Origin: Parelaphostrongylus tenuis
Lineage: Eukaryota > Nematoda > Chromadorea > Rhabditida > Metastrongylidae
DNA length: 64,000 nucleotides
NCBI GenBank assembly: GCA_019055375.1
Contig: JAHQIW010000249.1
Coordinates: 1 to 64,000 of the forward strand
Reading direction: 5' to 3'
Of this stretch, positions 10,441 through 22,104 are shown piece after piece. Both the position numbers and the translations under genes were made by a program. Under the pieces are notes generated by a model that saw only the letters and a program-made list of their open reading frames with translations, was not told the origin of the DNA and ran no database searches. Within the stretch, counting starts at the first letter, position 1. Every line of letters starts with the position of its first letter.

Positions 10441-11868
10441 TTCAGACTTTTGCATATTATCCTATATTTTTTCGTAACACTGCTATAAACGCATAAAATA
10501 ATGAAGACTTCTCGAAAATTATTTGTCTCCAGAGACTGTTGTCTCTCGTTGAATTATTCCACGCAGTGACCATAGGGCTGCCTATTCTATCTCATTAAAT
10601 AAAAAACCAGTTAGCGGACAGTACAACTTCTAGAGTACGCTACAATCTATATACCACCAAAGCCAGTAGTGTAGATTAAGAGACTAGAAAGTGGTGGTTG
10701 AACCTTTTGGGTGCAATTTCAAAGACTTTACTATAAAAATTTGTTGACTATACTGACCAGGACGAGTGCGAAAAACCTTCACAGCAAGCACCGTCATCCT
10801 TCATGACAGTAAATTTCGATAACTAAATCATTCGACAAAAACATCTGCAAGCATGATTAATTGAATCGTCAATTAGCGAAAATTGTACGTAATTACAATG
10901 TGCGACGACTACCGTATCTATTGAATCGTAATAGCGTGATAATCTACGAAACTTTTTGATTTTGCCTCTTCTGTAGCAGTATTGCAAAGTTATGACTATG
11001 TATCCAAGAATGCTGAGTGATATGCGCCTCAAGACCTCAAGAGGGAGTTGAAGCAGCGCTCATTTGGGTTTTATGCCGATACGTGCTGACTAGACGAAAC
11101 CTAATGACGGCTGCTTGCTAACAGCTTTAATACGTTGAATCGTAGAAAGAGTCATAGCAGGAGGAGAGCTTCGGTAGTGTCCCTATGAGCGAGCGCCTCG
11201 TTAAGGATGAAACGCAGACCAACACCTCTCAAGGCTCAGAGTTTCGCATATCACTCAACATCCTTATACTTTGGTGTATCCGTCCATTTATCAAATGTGG
11301 TTTTCTTTTAACAATTAGCACCCGAAAATGTTTTTTTGACGACGCGATAATTTTTGGTTTAATTGTCAATCACCGAAGGTGATATGTAATTTCGGTGTAC
11401 CATAATCATTGTATCGACGAATACCTTGTCAATCTTGCGTCTATTCAAGCAACATTCTTCTTCTCACATCTGCTTAACTCGCAAATCTACTTTTTCGGCT
11501 ACCTATGATAATTTCTTGATCATTAGAATAGTTATAAGTTTGCAACTCTATATTATTAGAGGAACTTTGCTGCATATCATGGTCGTAGATGTAACCTGCA
11601 TACAACATTCTTTCCATCCTAATTGCGTTTTAATAGTGAACTTCTGAAAACTGAAGACGACATAGAAATGTTTGAATTACCCTTGCACGTACAGTATATG
11701 CAAACGTTGACGATGCATTTTGAGATGTTAACGTGTTCTGCTACACATAATTCCGTTTATCCATTGAACATTACATAACATTTTCGTTTATTTGCTCCAT
11801 AAGGCAACAATATACAAAATCATATGTAATGATATATTCTGAAATGCTGATACTATTGAGCTCATGAC
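10441..11868. other. Duplicated block S2, no gene seen
   Basis: Paralogous to 16.1-17.3 and, in its first part, 40.2-40.95 kb. It contains one copy of the GTACGTAATTAC-type repeat near 10886. The last ~200 bp are the 3' flank of a lost gene copy, leading into the exon 5 tail at 11869. Confidence 0.5.
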
Positions 11869-11913
11869 TTAGTTGACGGTGGCATCTGCCGTGGCGAAGT
11901 GCGTTCCAAACGG
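11869..11913 (-). pseudogene. Exon 5 tail remnant of the secreted-protein family
   Basis: On the minus strand it reads PFGTHFATADATVN then TAA, matching the C-terminus of copies D/E (PFGTHFATALATVT). Its 3' flank is homologous to the 3' flank of the intact genes. Upstream of the Pro codon the exon is replaced by repeat sequence. The same truncation point occurs at 17363 and 19193. Confidence 0.75.
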
Positions 11914-11939
11914 CAAAGCGGTTTTTCGGTGGGTAGCAG

Positions 11940-13840
11940 GCGTTCTCTTAGGTACAGATAAGATAGCTGAATAGATAGAATAACCGTTTAATTTCTGTTG
12001 GAAGGTGGTAAATGAAGAAATGACTTCTTTTACTGGACCAAAACTATTCATAAGATTGTATGTGGTCATTCGAAATCTCAAATCGTTGGCTACTGCTCTA
12101 CATGACCGTTTTTTTCAAGCATCCTCATATAGCTCTGTTAAGTTTAAAATGAAATTAGGTCCTACATCGGCGGCATAATTCCACCACTACTTCGCTGGAA
12201 ACAGGAAAGCTAAATGAGCGTGTAGAGAAAATGTTCTAGTATCGGAGTCGCACGCTTTATCGGGACGTTTCGAAGCGGAGACAAAATATCTAATTAAACA
12301 ACAAAAAGAAAGCTGTGACGCGTCAACGTATTCGGTCGCTCGGTGACGCGCCGCCGTATCGAATTTACGGCCATTGTACGTCCAGCCTACACACTAGCCA
12401 AGAAGCAATACCCGCGTATGTGAAACTCAGTCTTATTTTCCCTGCTACACTGCAGTGAAGCTGTATCCCCAGAAAATAGGCACAGCGTTGGAATCGTAAA
12501 AACGTACGCTATCGAATGATTACCAATAAATCCCAAGACATACTCTCTATTAACCTAGGCATAGTTTGAATAAATGAATAGATTCTTCTGTTTAGCCGTT
12601 CCGAGGTGTTATTGATATTATTTAATGAATATTAGTGAAGCATACAACAATACAGTCAGTAATGCAGCTTGAATACACAATATTCGAGGTGGCTAACGTT
12701 TCGGCTGGTCGCCTTTGTTAGAGCCTGGAAAGATCACATTGATCCACAATCCACCAAGCCAAAAACCTCCATAACCCTAGCAGAAAACTATAGAGATGCG
12801 TTTTGGATCACATAGTAAAAGCTTCATTTTAAAACGCTCACCGTTTTTGATATTTGGGTCTATCAATTATTAATTGGAGACCAGCCGCTTAAGGTCAGTG
12901 CATCAGTGGGCTGTGCCTAACTCGGGCCGGAAAAATCAGCCTGAGGTATGGTTCGAGGTCACGCGTGATTACGAGGCATTCCTCTTTTCGGTTCATTTTC
13001 GGGCCTTTATTATGTATCCAAAAGGCTTCTAATGTTTTACGCGCAGATGTTCTTGAGTTTTGCGAGGATTCTGTGGATTTTCTGTGCGAGGATCGTGCAC
13101 GCATAGGGACCAAAAACATGCAGGAGTAATATTCGCCGTCAAAAACACGATCCTCGCACAGGAATCAAGAACATCTGCGCGTAAAACATTAGAAGCCTTT
13201 TGAATACATAATAAAAGCCCGAAAATGAACCGAAAAGAGGAGTGCTCCGTAATCACGCGTGACCTCGAACCATACCTCAGGCTGATTTTTCCGGCCCGAG
13301 TTAGGCACAGCCCACTGATGCACTGACCTTAAGCGGCTGGTCTTCAAATAATAATTGATAGACCCTAATATAAAAAACCGTGAGTGTTTTGAAATGAAGC
13401 TTTTACTATGCGATCCAAAACACATCTCTAACGTTTTCTGCTAGGGTTAAGGAGGTTTTGGCTTAGTGGGTTGTGGATCAATGTGATCTTTCCAGGCTCT
13501 GACGAAGGCGACCCGCCGAAACGTTAGCCACCTCGAATATTGTGTATTCAAGCTCCATTACTGACTGTATTGTTGTATGCTTCGCTAATATTCAATAAAT
13601 AATATCAATAACACCTCGGAACGGCTAACACAGAAGAAACTATTCATTGATTACCAATAGTCTGAAGAAAATAGCTCCTCTCTGCGAGAAGAACATTTGT
13701 GTAAAACACAGATGTTTTCCTTTCTGTGAAGCGTTATAAAAAGGTTTTTCACAGAACGGCCTACTAATGCTGTAGCCAAAAATTTAAAATCTTTTTTCAG
13801 CGAAAGAGATCGTTTCATCATTTGTCGCGTTCAAAAGGCC
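11940..13840. mobile_element. Fold-back repeat R2, split by a nested insertion
   Basis: R2 sequence runs from about 11940 to 12528 and resumes at 13649 with 'gattaccaatagtctgaaga', as in the uninterrupted copy at 17960. The 1.1-kb fold-back element lies in between. R2 copies end in ~130-bp inverted repeats but no transposase is seen, so R2 is non-autonomous. Confidence 0.6.
12529..13648. mobile_element. 1.1-kb fold-back element nested in R2
   Basis: Long inverted repeats of ~500 bp: the left arm begins near 12574 ('atgaatagattcttctg...') and the right arm ends near 13647. The arms meet at a ~50-bp centre around 13097-13145. The 11-bp host sequence 'gattaccaata' flanks the insertion at 12518-12528 and 13649-13659, consistent with a target-site duplication. 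The uninterrupted paralogue is at ~17957. About 45 bp at the left end have no partner on the right. ORFs inside are on both arms and are mirror artefacts. Confidence 0.8.
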
Positions 13841-15160
13841 GTGATAGGTCTGATAAATACCTTACGGAACTTTTTTGCTACTTACTACATCTTGCCTCAA
13901 ACTGTAGGACATTCGAAGAGTATAGGTGGCTTCGTCCTTACACATCCTAAATTGCGAATTCTTCACAAAGGTAAATTATGTAGCCTCAATGGAGAATATG
14001 CCAACCATTTGGTCACAGGGACTCACCGCGTATGAGCACAGCAGGAAGTTTCCCGAGGTGTGAGCTAGATGTTCCATTTTCGTAACCAGTTTTAGCGCTA
14101 TAAATAGTACTAGTACACATTGGTACTCTCAAAAAATTCATCGCATAAAATTGTTTGATCGATTTGCTGTTAGCTAAGATATTATGACTCATCAATAACA
14201 GTTTATTGATTTCTATGATACACCGAAGGTGTCAAGAATCTTCAGTCATCGGAAAAGAAAGCAGTGGTACAGCGCTATGCTAGCTCTTTGGAGGCTCTTC
14301 TGAACATTGCAATTATACAGCCCTCGAAGTAAAGTGCAAATTTTTAGTAACAAAAGATTAACAGAGGTGTCGAACGCAAATACCACAGTTATCATCGAGC
14401 TCAACTCCAGCAACGATGAAATCTCCTTTATCAGTAGCTCAAATAGCCTCCAGAGACTTCGAAACCCAGTCAAGTTGTGCGTTTTGTGTTATGCCTACCC
14501 TGTTATTCAATTGTTTTACTCTCAGGGTATCTGTAAGTTTTCAGAGATCTTTCTTCGAACAGGATCACAGTTGCAGCAGATGCCAGCATGACCAATATGC
14601 ATTCGTTGCGAGAGTGTCTATAAATTTCCGAAATGTGATAGAAGTGTAGCTCTCGAAATTTCATTTGTCAGCTTAAGAAAGTGTCTGCAGAATTATATTG
14701 GCTGATTCCTTAAATAGATCACGCTTAGTGATATAGTGAGGCTATCCCTTTTTAATGTTTTTCTTCCTGCTTTGCTCAGGAAATGCGTAGCCCTTTGTCT
14801 CCGGTTTATTTGAGAGAAAGTGATCATATACAAAAGTTTTGTAAAATCAGTTACGTTTAATTGTGTGAAGCGTCCTTAACGACTCAATGCCGCCCTTCTC
14901 CAAGATAACCCTCGACCTGCGTTGCAAAGCAATTTGCTGCACCACGTCTTCACATCTACCATAGAGGCTTGAAATTGCTCCATCGGATTGTCATCTTTTG
15001 CACACCCTGAAGATCATCTACGGAAAAAAATTTTGAAGAGTTCAAGCTGAAAACACCTTAAATCCTTGATCGCGAGCCTTATTGTTTTAGGAGGAAGGCA
15101 TGCAACCTTTGGCCAGCAATGGTGGCATATCATTTATCAAGATTATGATCTTTCATTTCG
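13841..15160. other. Apparently single-copy DNA, no gene assigned
   Basis: Not obviously repeated elsewhere in the window. A hydrophobic frame on the minus strand (14246-14473, Leu-rich) and an overlapping plus frame (14307-14591) are open, but neither shows a recognisable motif, splice pattern or second copy. It could hold an unrecognised or decayed exon. Confidence 0.3.
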
Positions 15161-15163
15161 AGT

Positions 15164-15615
15164 GTTTTCTTAAGACCACAGCTCAAATTACAATATGCCT
15201 GATAATCAGTATTTGAGCCACGCATGTCAGTGGTCTGTCAATGAGGGCTGACTTATAGAGCCCGATACACGTGTTTCGATCTTGCGATCTCGTCAGTCGG
15301 GCAGTTACCCTTTCTCGTCTTTTAAATATACTAGCCACGAGCATTCGAGTGTACAAAACTCTGTGTTTGGTGAGTTCTTCACTGAACATAGAGTGTAAAA
15401 CGTACGTCGTCGCTAACTCTTATTGTGGGGACTGGAGCACCCACAGAGATTAGCAAAAGACGAGAAAGGGTAACTGCCCGACTGACGAGATCGCAAGATC
15501 GAAAACACGTGTATCGGGCTCTATAAGTCAGCCCTCATTGACAGACCACTGACATGCGTGGCTCAAATAATGATTATCAGGCATATCGTAATTTGAGCTG
15601 TGGTCTTAAGAAAAC
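15164..15615. mobile_element. 452-bp fold-back element
   Basis: Inverted repeats of ~160 bp: the left arm from 'gttttcttaagaccacagct' (15164) to about 15322, the right arm from about 15455 to 'cttaagaaaac' (15615), with a ~130-bp loop. A third fragment of the right end lies at about 15766-15805. No coding capacity. Confidence 0.75.
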
Positions 15616-17318
15616 ACATTATCACTCTCAGTTATATTGTATGTAAAAAAGGTAAGGATAAATACAACTTGTAAGTAGCAAAGTACAAATAATAAGTTGT
15701 ATTAGTGCTCATAATAAGTCCCACCGTTTTTTTCCCACAGTCCCAATAAGTCCCATGATTATCGGGCATATTGAAATTTGAGCAATGGTCTTAAGAAAAC
15801 ACTCGAAACGAAAGGTCATAAGACGAATGCAATGAAGACGATGATTTTTCCCATAATTCCTTCCTCAACATCCACACCTCAGATAGTCACCGCCATTCGG
15901 CAAACTGGTGAGAATTCTGTGTGAATAATAAAGAAAAGTAAAACCTCAGTTGGCGTGTCTCACTCTGTTGAGGGGATACTCGTTTCTCTCAAAAAGCATT
16001 AACAATGTAGAAACCTTCATAGTGTAGTGGTTTGCGCGCATCACTCTCAAAAGGGTTTGGCACAGGTTCTTCTCCGCTGGAATGCTCAAACTTTTGCGTA
16101 TCATCCTATATTTTTTCGTAACACTGCTATAAACGCATAAAACCAAAAAGAATTCTTGAATATTATTTATTTCCAGAGATGGTTGTCTCTCGTTGAAATA
16201 TTTCACGCAGTGAATTGGCTATAGGACTGCCTATTCTATCTCATGAGATAAAAACCTAGATAGGGGACAGTACAACTTCTAGAGTATGCTGCAATCTACA
16301 TATCACCAAGGCCAGTAGTGTAGATTAAGAGACTAGAAAGTGGGTCTCTGCAGCTTCTGAGTATATTTTCAACGACTTTACTATATAAATTTGTTGACAA
16401 CTCTAACCAGGAGGAGTGCAGAAACCACACCAAGCGCTGTCATCCCTCATGATGTATATTTCGATAACTAAATCATTCGACAATAATATCTGCAAGCACT
16501 ATTAATTGAATCGCCAATTAACGGTAATCGTACGTAATTGCTATGTGCGCCGACTACCGTATCTATCGAATCGTAATAACGTGATAATCTACAAAAATTC
16601 TTAATTTTGCCTCTTTTGTAGCAGTCTTATGAAGTTATGACCATATATCCAAGAATGCTAAGTCATATGCACCTCAAAACCTCAAGCGGGAGTTGAAGCA
16701 GCGCTCATTTGGGTCTCATGCCTATACGTGCTTACTAGACGAAACCTGTTGCTAACAGCTTTGACACGTTAAATCATAGAAAGAGTGACAGCAGAGAATG
16801 ATAATTTTTGGTTGAATTGTCAATCAACGAAGGCGATATGTAATTTCGGTGAACCACAGTCACTGTATTGACGAATATCTTGTCAACCTTGCGCCTATTC
16901 AAGCAACCTTCCTCTTCTTACACCTGCTTAACTTGCGAAGCTAAGTCGCTTTTGTAGTGATAATTTCTTGATCATTAGAGTAATTTATAAGTTTGCAACT
17001 CTATTATATTGAAGAGGATACTTCGCTGCATATCATAGTTGTAACAATCATAAACCACTCTTTCCACGCTAAATGAGTTTCAATATTGAGCTTTTAAAAA
17101 CTGAAGATGACATCGTAATGTTCAAATTCCCCTCGCAGTACAGTATATGCAAGCATTGACGATGCATTTTGAGATGTTAAAGTATTCTGCTGCACATAAT
17201 TCCGTCTGTCTTTTCAACATTACATAACATTTTCGTTTATTTGCTCCACAGGGGTACAATATACAAAATCATATGTGGATGATATATTCTGAAATGCTGA
17301 TACTATTGAGCTCATGAC
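15616..17318. other. Duplicated block with a SINE-C head
   Basis: 15616-15730 resembles 27.35-27.46 kb. A diverged SINE-C head lies at about 16010-16080 ('tagtgtagtggtttgcgcgc'). 16.1-17.3 kb is paralogous to 10.4-11.9 kb. No gene seen. Confidence 0.5.
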
Positions 17319-17363
17319 TTAGTTGACACTGGCACCTGCCGTGGCGAAGTGCGTTCCAAACGG
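17319..17363 (-). pseudogene. Exon 5 tail remnant
   Basis: The minus strand reads PFGTHFATAGASVN then TAA. It has the same truncation point and 3' flank as the remnant at 11869, directly followed by a SINE-D head at 17368. Confidence 0.75.
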
Positions 17364-17367
17364 CAAA

Positions 17368-18165
17368 ACGGTGCCTCGGTGGCGGAGCGGTAGCACGCGT
17401 TCTCTTGGGCATAGACAAGATAGCTGAATAGATGGAATAAGCGGTTTTTTTTTGTTAGACGGTGATAAATGAAGAAACTACTTTTTTCACTGGATCAGAA
17501 CTATTCATAAGAGTGTCAGTGGTCATTCGAAAGCTCAAACCTCTGGCTACTGCGCTGCGCGGACGTTTTTTCAAGCATTCTTTTATAACTTTGTAAAGTT
17601 CAGAATAAAATCATGTCCTACATCGGCGGACAATTCCACTACTACTTCGCTGGAAGCACAAAAGCTATTTGGACGTGTAAAAGAAATTTTCTAGCATCAG
17701 AGTCATGCGCTTTGTCGGAACGCTTCGAAGCGGAGACAAAATACCTAATCAAATAACAAAGACACTGCATCTCAAATGTGACGCGCCAACGTATTCGATC
17801 GATCGATGACGCACCGCCGTATTGAATCTACGGCCATCGCACGTCCAGCCATACACTAGCCAAGAAGCAATCCCGCATATGTGGAGCCCAATCTTACTTT
17901 CCCTCCTACATTACAGTGAAGCTGTTTTCCCAAAAAATAGGACAGCGTTGGATTCAAAAAAAACATGCGCTATCGAGTGATTACCAATAGTCTGAAGAAA
18001 TATCTCCGTCTTGTGAGAAGAATATTTGTGCGAAACACAGATGTTTTTCTTTCTCTGAAGCGTTGCAAAAAGGTTTCTCGCAGAATGGCCAAGTAGCGCA
18101 GTAGCCAATGACGGAAAATCTTTTCCGCGAAGAGATCGTCCATTCATTTGTCGCGTTCAACAGGA
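17368..18165 (+). mobile_element. SINE-D head joined to R2 repeat
   Basis: 'cggtggcggagcggtagcac' resembles a tRNA A-box region. It is followed by the R2 body ('ctactgcgctgcgcggacg', 'gcgttggattc', 'gattaccaatagtctgaaga') ending near 18165 ('catttgtcgcgttcaacagg'). This is the best uninterrupted reference for the R2 copy split at 12529. Confidence 0.55.
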
Positions 18166-19148
18166 TATAACCGAATAAACATAAATTTATAATTAAACAG
18201 AGTGTAAGCAGACGAAACAAGAAAGCATACAGAGCAAGTTGTACAAATGTATGAGAGTAACAGATATATATCAATGGGAAAGCAGTAGATATAATAAATA
18301 ATATATATATGTGATGAATTGCAATAAGTGATAAATTAAGAGTAAGTGAATAGATGGTCAATCAAATACGATCATCTGTAACATTTTGAATAGACGAGTT
18401 CGACTGCAAGTAGTCCACCAACAAATTGCCAGACCGACGGCTTATAGTGGCCGTAAGATCGATTCTTCATTGTCATCGATGATCCCATCATCTCCTGTGC
18501 AACTCTCCTCACCACCTTAAAATTATGTACTGAAATCACAGTGACCATTTTCTTAAAAATGAGAGCAGAATATCTTCAGAATCATTAAGGTCTCTGGAGT
18601 TTCATTGTCGTACCGAGGAATCATCGTCGAACGATTGCAGTGAAGATGACGACTCTGCTCGTAACTGCGAATCCTCAGCTTTCTTACTTTAACTACTGTG
18701 TTATTTTGCAAGATAACGAGAATTATGAAAAGGTTTGATAAACAAAACTTTGAAACTTGGGCGCGAGTTAAAGCCGTCTGTTACTTTCTGTCAAGAGTAC
18801 ACCTTCAGAGGAGAGGAGTTTCAATATTGAACTTTTAGAAACTGGAGATGACATCGAAATTTTCAAGTTCCCCTTGCACGTATAGTATATGGATATGTTG
18901 ACGATGCATTTTGAGATGTTAACGCGTTCTGCTACATATAACTCCCTTTATCTATTCTAAATTATATATATAATATAGAATAGTTGTTATAAAGAACATA
19001 CAATAGATAGTGTTGAATATCTTTTATATTAAATACAATGTATTCAACATTATGTAAGATATTCGTTTATTTGCTGAATAAGGCTAAAATATACAAAATC
19101 GAATGTGGATGATTTATTCTAAAACGCTGTTACTATAAAGCTTATGCA
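18166..19148. other. Repeat block with acidic exon-like segment
   Basis: 18570-18690, read on the minus strand, is a decayed copy of a Ser/Asp/Glu-rich segment also found near 20.5, 24.5 and 33.0 kb. It is followed at 18820-19148 by 3'-flank DNA of a lost gene copy. No intact gene. Confidence 0.4.
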
Positions 19149-19193
19149 TTAGGTGACGGTGACAACTGCCGTAGCGAAGTACATTCCAAACGG
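19149..19193 (-). pseudogene. Exon 5 tail remnant
   Basis: The minus strand reads PFGMYFATAVVTVT then TAA. It has the same truncation point as the remnants at 11913 and 17363. Confidence 0.75.
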
Positions 19194-19199
19194 CAAAAT

Positions 19200-20050
19200 G
19201 ATGCCTTGGTGGAGAATTGGTAGCACGCGTTCTCCTAGGCACTGATAAGATAGATGAATAGATAGAATGAACGGTTCTTTTCTGTTAGATGGTAAAAATG
19301 AAGGAATGACTTCTTTCACTAAACGAGAAGTAATCATAAATGTGGTGGTGGTCAGGTTTCAATCTCTGGCTACTGCGCTACGCGGCCTTTAATTTCAAAC
19401 ATCCTTTTATAGCGCTGTAAAAATCAACATAAAGTCATGTCCTGCGTGGGCAGCGCATATTCACTACTACTTCACTGAAAACACGAAAATCATATGAAGT
19501 GTAGAGGAAATTTTCTACTGTCAGAGTAATGCTTTCTATTGGGGTTTTCGAAGCGGAGACAAAATACTTAATCAAATAACAAAAAACTGCATTTCACAGG
19601 AGACGCGTCAACGTATTAAATCGATTGATGGCGCTCCGCCGCATCGAATCTACAGTCACCACACATCCAGCCCATATACAAGCCAAAAAATAAGTGCTTG
19701 CTTAAAACTCAATCCCAGTTTCTCCTGCTACACTACAGTGAGGCGGTTTTCCAAAAATAAGCATGGCGTTAGAATAGCAAAAACTTACGTCATTGGATGA
19801 TCACTAATACTTCGAAGAAAGAGCCTATCTTATAAGAAAATACGTGTGTGTAACACAGATGTGTTCCTTTTTTTCCTTGTTCCTTTTTTTTTTTCTTCTT
19901 TTTCTATTGCGTTATAGAAAGATCCTTTCAAAAAACGGCCAAGTAGCGTAGTAGCCGGGATTTATGCTTTCGAATGATTACTGGAAGTGCAATGAAAATC
20001 TTTTGCCGTCGAAAGGGATCGTTTCTTCATTTGTCGCCGTCCAACAGAAA
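19200..20050 (+). mobile_element. SINE-D head joined to R2 repeat
   Basis: A degraded tRNA-like head ('cttggtggagaattggtagc') is followed by an R2 copy that ends near 20050 ('catttgtcgccgtccaacag'). It contains a T-rich run near 19868-19906. Confidence 0.5.
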
Positions 20051-20588
20051 ATAACCGAGTAAACATAGATATATAAATAAACAGGATATATGCAGACGAA
20101 ACAAGTAAGCATACAAAGCAAGCAGTATACAAACGTAAATGAGCAGTAATAGATATATATCAATGGGAAAATGGTAAATAAATAAGTGATAAATGAGAAT
20201 GAGTAAATAGACGGTCAAACAAATAGGATATCTGTAATATTTCGAATCGACGAGTTCGACTGCAAGTAGTCCACCAACAAGTTGCCGGACCGACGGCTTA
20301 TGATGCTAGTAAGAGCGATTCTTCATTGTCATCGATGATCCCACATTATCTCCTGTGCAACTCTCCTCACCACCTTAACGTTATATGCTGATATCACAGT
20401 GCTCGTTTTCTTGAAATCGATGGAAGAAAATACAGAATCGTTGAAGGCCTCTGGACTTTCATTGCCATAAAGCACCAAGGAATCATCGTCGAGCGATTAC
20501 AATGATGGCGACGACTTTGCTCACAACTCCGAATCCTCAACTTTCGTACTTTAACTACTGTGGTATTCTGCAAGATAACGATAATTAT
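20051..20588. other. Repeat block, no gene
   Basis: Paralogous to 18.2-18.7 and 24.1-24.6 kb, including a decayed copy of the acidic exon-like segment near 20440-20560. Confidence 0.45.
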
Positions 20589-20596
20589 TAAGTATT

Positions 20597-20881
20597 TAAT
20601 CTGATAAGGATATTACATGTTTGAGCAGATTGGTCTAGTGCTATATAGGCGCCTATTTCGTCCTATTGGGACTCATCAGTAGCAGCCTCCCTCGGTTCCG
20701 TCGATCCCTTGAGGTGAAATAATCCTCTAAAGGAATCGGTGCCGAGTAAAAACTAATCACCCAAAGTAGGATGATGTTCTTACCTAACTTTGTGGTGACC
20801 GGCAGTCGAGCTTGCGGCTTTTAAAATGAACTAAACTTATTTTGAGCGGGTCTGTAAAAAGCGGTCGATAGCAGAGGTATC
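20597..20881 (-). mobile_element. Hammerhead-bearing short retroelement, full copy
   Basis: A discrete 285-bp insertion flanked by the 8-bp duplication TAAGTATT (20589-20596 and 20882-20889). On the minus strand it starts GATACCTCTGCTATCGACCG and ends ...CTTATCAGATTA, with the hammerhead near its 3' end. Related copies lie at 7240-7710 and 25040-25275. It encodes no protein. Self-cleaving hammerheads at element ends are established for Penelope-like elements, retrozymes and some SINE-like repeats. Assignment to one of these is inference. Confidence 0.75.
20637..20687 (-). ncRNA. Hammerhead ribozyme motif, intact core
   Basis: On the minus strand: 5' stem I strand UGCUA (20684-20680), CUGAUGA (20679-20673), stem II GUCC/GGAC (20672-20669 with 20663-20660) around loop CAAUA, GAA (20659-20657), and the 12-nt self-complementary AUAGGCGCCUAU (20656-20645) giving a short stem III. 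Then comes A at position 17 (20644, predicted cleavage 3' of it) and UAGCA for stem I. All invariant core positions (C3 U4 G5 A6 G8 A9 G12 A13 A14, A15.1-U16.1) are present. The very short stem III suggests action as a dimer. Confidence 0.85.
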
Positions 20882-20889
20882 TAAGTATT

Positions 20890-21550
20890 GATAAACAAAA
20901 ACTGATACAACAGTGATAAGCGCAATGTTCAAGAAAATGGGAAGGCCAGGCTGTTCATTAGCAAACACTCCAGACGGATTGAACTGAGTCGGAAGCAGAT
21001 AAACAAGTCTACATATGCCGTTTTAACTTGATATGACGAAAATGTCCCTTGAAATGGGATTTGATTCAGAACGAACCGCGAGGCTAGTAGTCTCAAGTAT
21101 ACAGTTTATAAAAAAGTAAAGCAGTCCATTTTCATTTAACTACTGATAAACAACACTAAAATTGTTTCAGTAGAGGCGTCGTCTTCTAGATTACGCGGTT
21201 TTTATTTTGTGATAAAGTACTAAATATATCAATCTTCGCTAAGCCATGATTGCAAATGCACATGATTACACTACGGACAGAATTTTCTTCTAAACCTGCT
21301 CCACCTGAAGGTAATCCACATCATAGCACTGCACCGGTAGTCAGCAAGAAAATCAGGAGCGGATGTGGTGAGCCTTTGCCATTTTCCCCAGGCTGAGCAT
21401 CGAAAGCAGAATCATTTCTAAATGATTAGAGGAAACATCTACTGCCAGACTCAGCAGAGAGCACAACGATTCCGCTATTCCGAGTCATGAATCGACTGTT
21501 TTGATGCTTCGCTTAAGAAATATGTAATCTGACAATGAATCTTGGGCTTT
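20890..21550 (-). pseudogene. Intron 1 / exon 1 remnant of the secreted-protein family
   Basis: Exon 1 is recognisable at 21305-21382 on the minus strand. ATG GCA AAG is kept, but one base is missing soon after, and the later TGG..TGA change adds a second stop. 20.93-21.25 kb matches intron 1 and 21.38-21.55 kb the upstream region of copy C. Exons 2-5 are absent; the hammerhead element lies directly next to the break. Confidence 0.7.
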
Positions 21551-22100
21551 TTATGAGGCGTTTTAGAATAAATGTGTAACCTCTCGAGGTTTTAAAGGCT
21601 CAAGCGTAGCTGCAATCTAAAGAAAAATAACCCACTGCAAACCTCAAGCACCGTTAACAGAAAAACTAAAAATTGACATCAAAGAGAAAGAACTAAACAC
21701 GAATCATCGAACATGAATAACTGAACTAGGTAGCAAGCAAAATAAACAAATAAGAAAAATTACAAATGAATACAACAAATAATCCATGTACAAAAATAAG
21801 GTTTGTAATAGAAGAGATTTCTTACGTCCTTACAGTATTTTCGCAGTGCTATGATCTCTCAAATGCACTCAAGAGAACTGAGTGATAAACAAAAACTTGA
21901 CTTCAAACGGCAGACGAACCCGCGTTCACCCATTCCGGGACGCGTCCTACCACTACACCATCGCGGCACCGCTTCGCCACCACTCATTCTTCAGTATTTC
22001 TATCATATCTATCAGCCACCAACCTTCAACAGGATTGGTCGCGCAGACACATATCGCTCTAAATAACACTGCGAAAAAGTAGTTTAAAAAACCCATAAAT
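21551..22100. other. Non-coding with a SINE-D head on the minus strand
   Basis: About 21990 to 21905 (minus) reads as a tRNA-like head ('gcgatggtgtagtggtagga' then 'gcgggttcgtctgcc'). The flanking A-rich sequence 21600-21800 holds no gene. Confidence 0.45.
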
Positions 22101-22104
22101 CTTA

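Noticed and set aside
12895..13425. Overlapping minus-strand open frames with similar peptides
   Set aside because: They are the two arms of the fold-back element read in the same direction, not genes.
14246..14591. Leu-rich frame that might be a membrane receptor exon
   Set aside because: No motif, conserved residue or splice context could be named. Overlapping frames on both strands are equally open.
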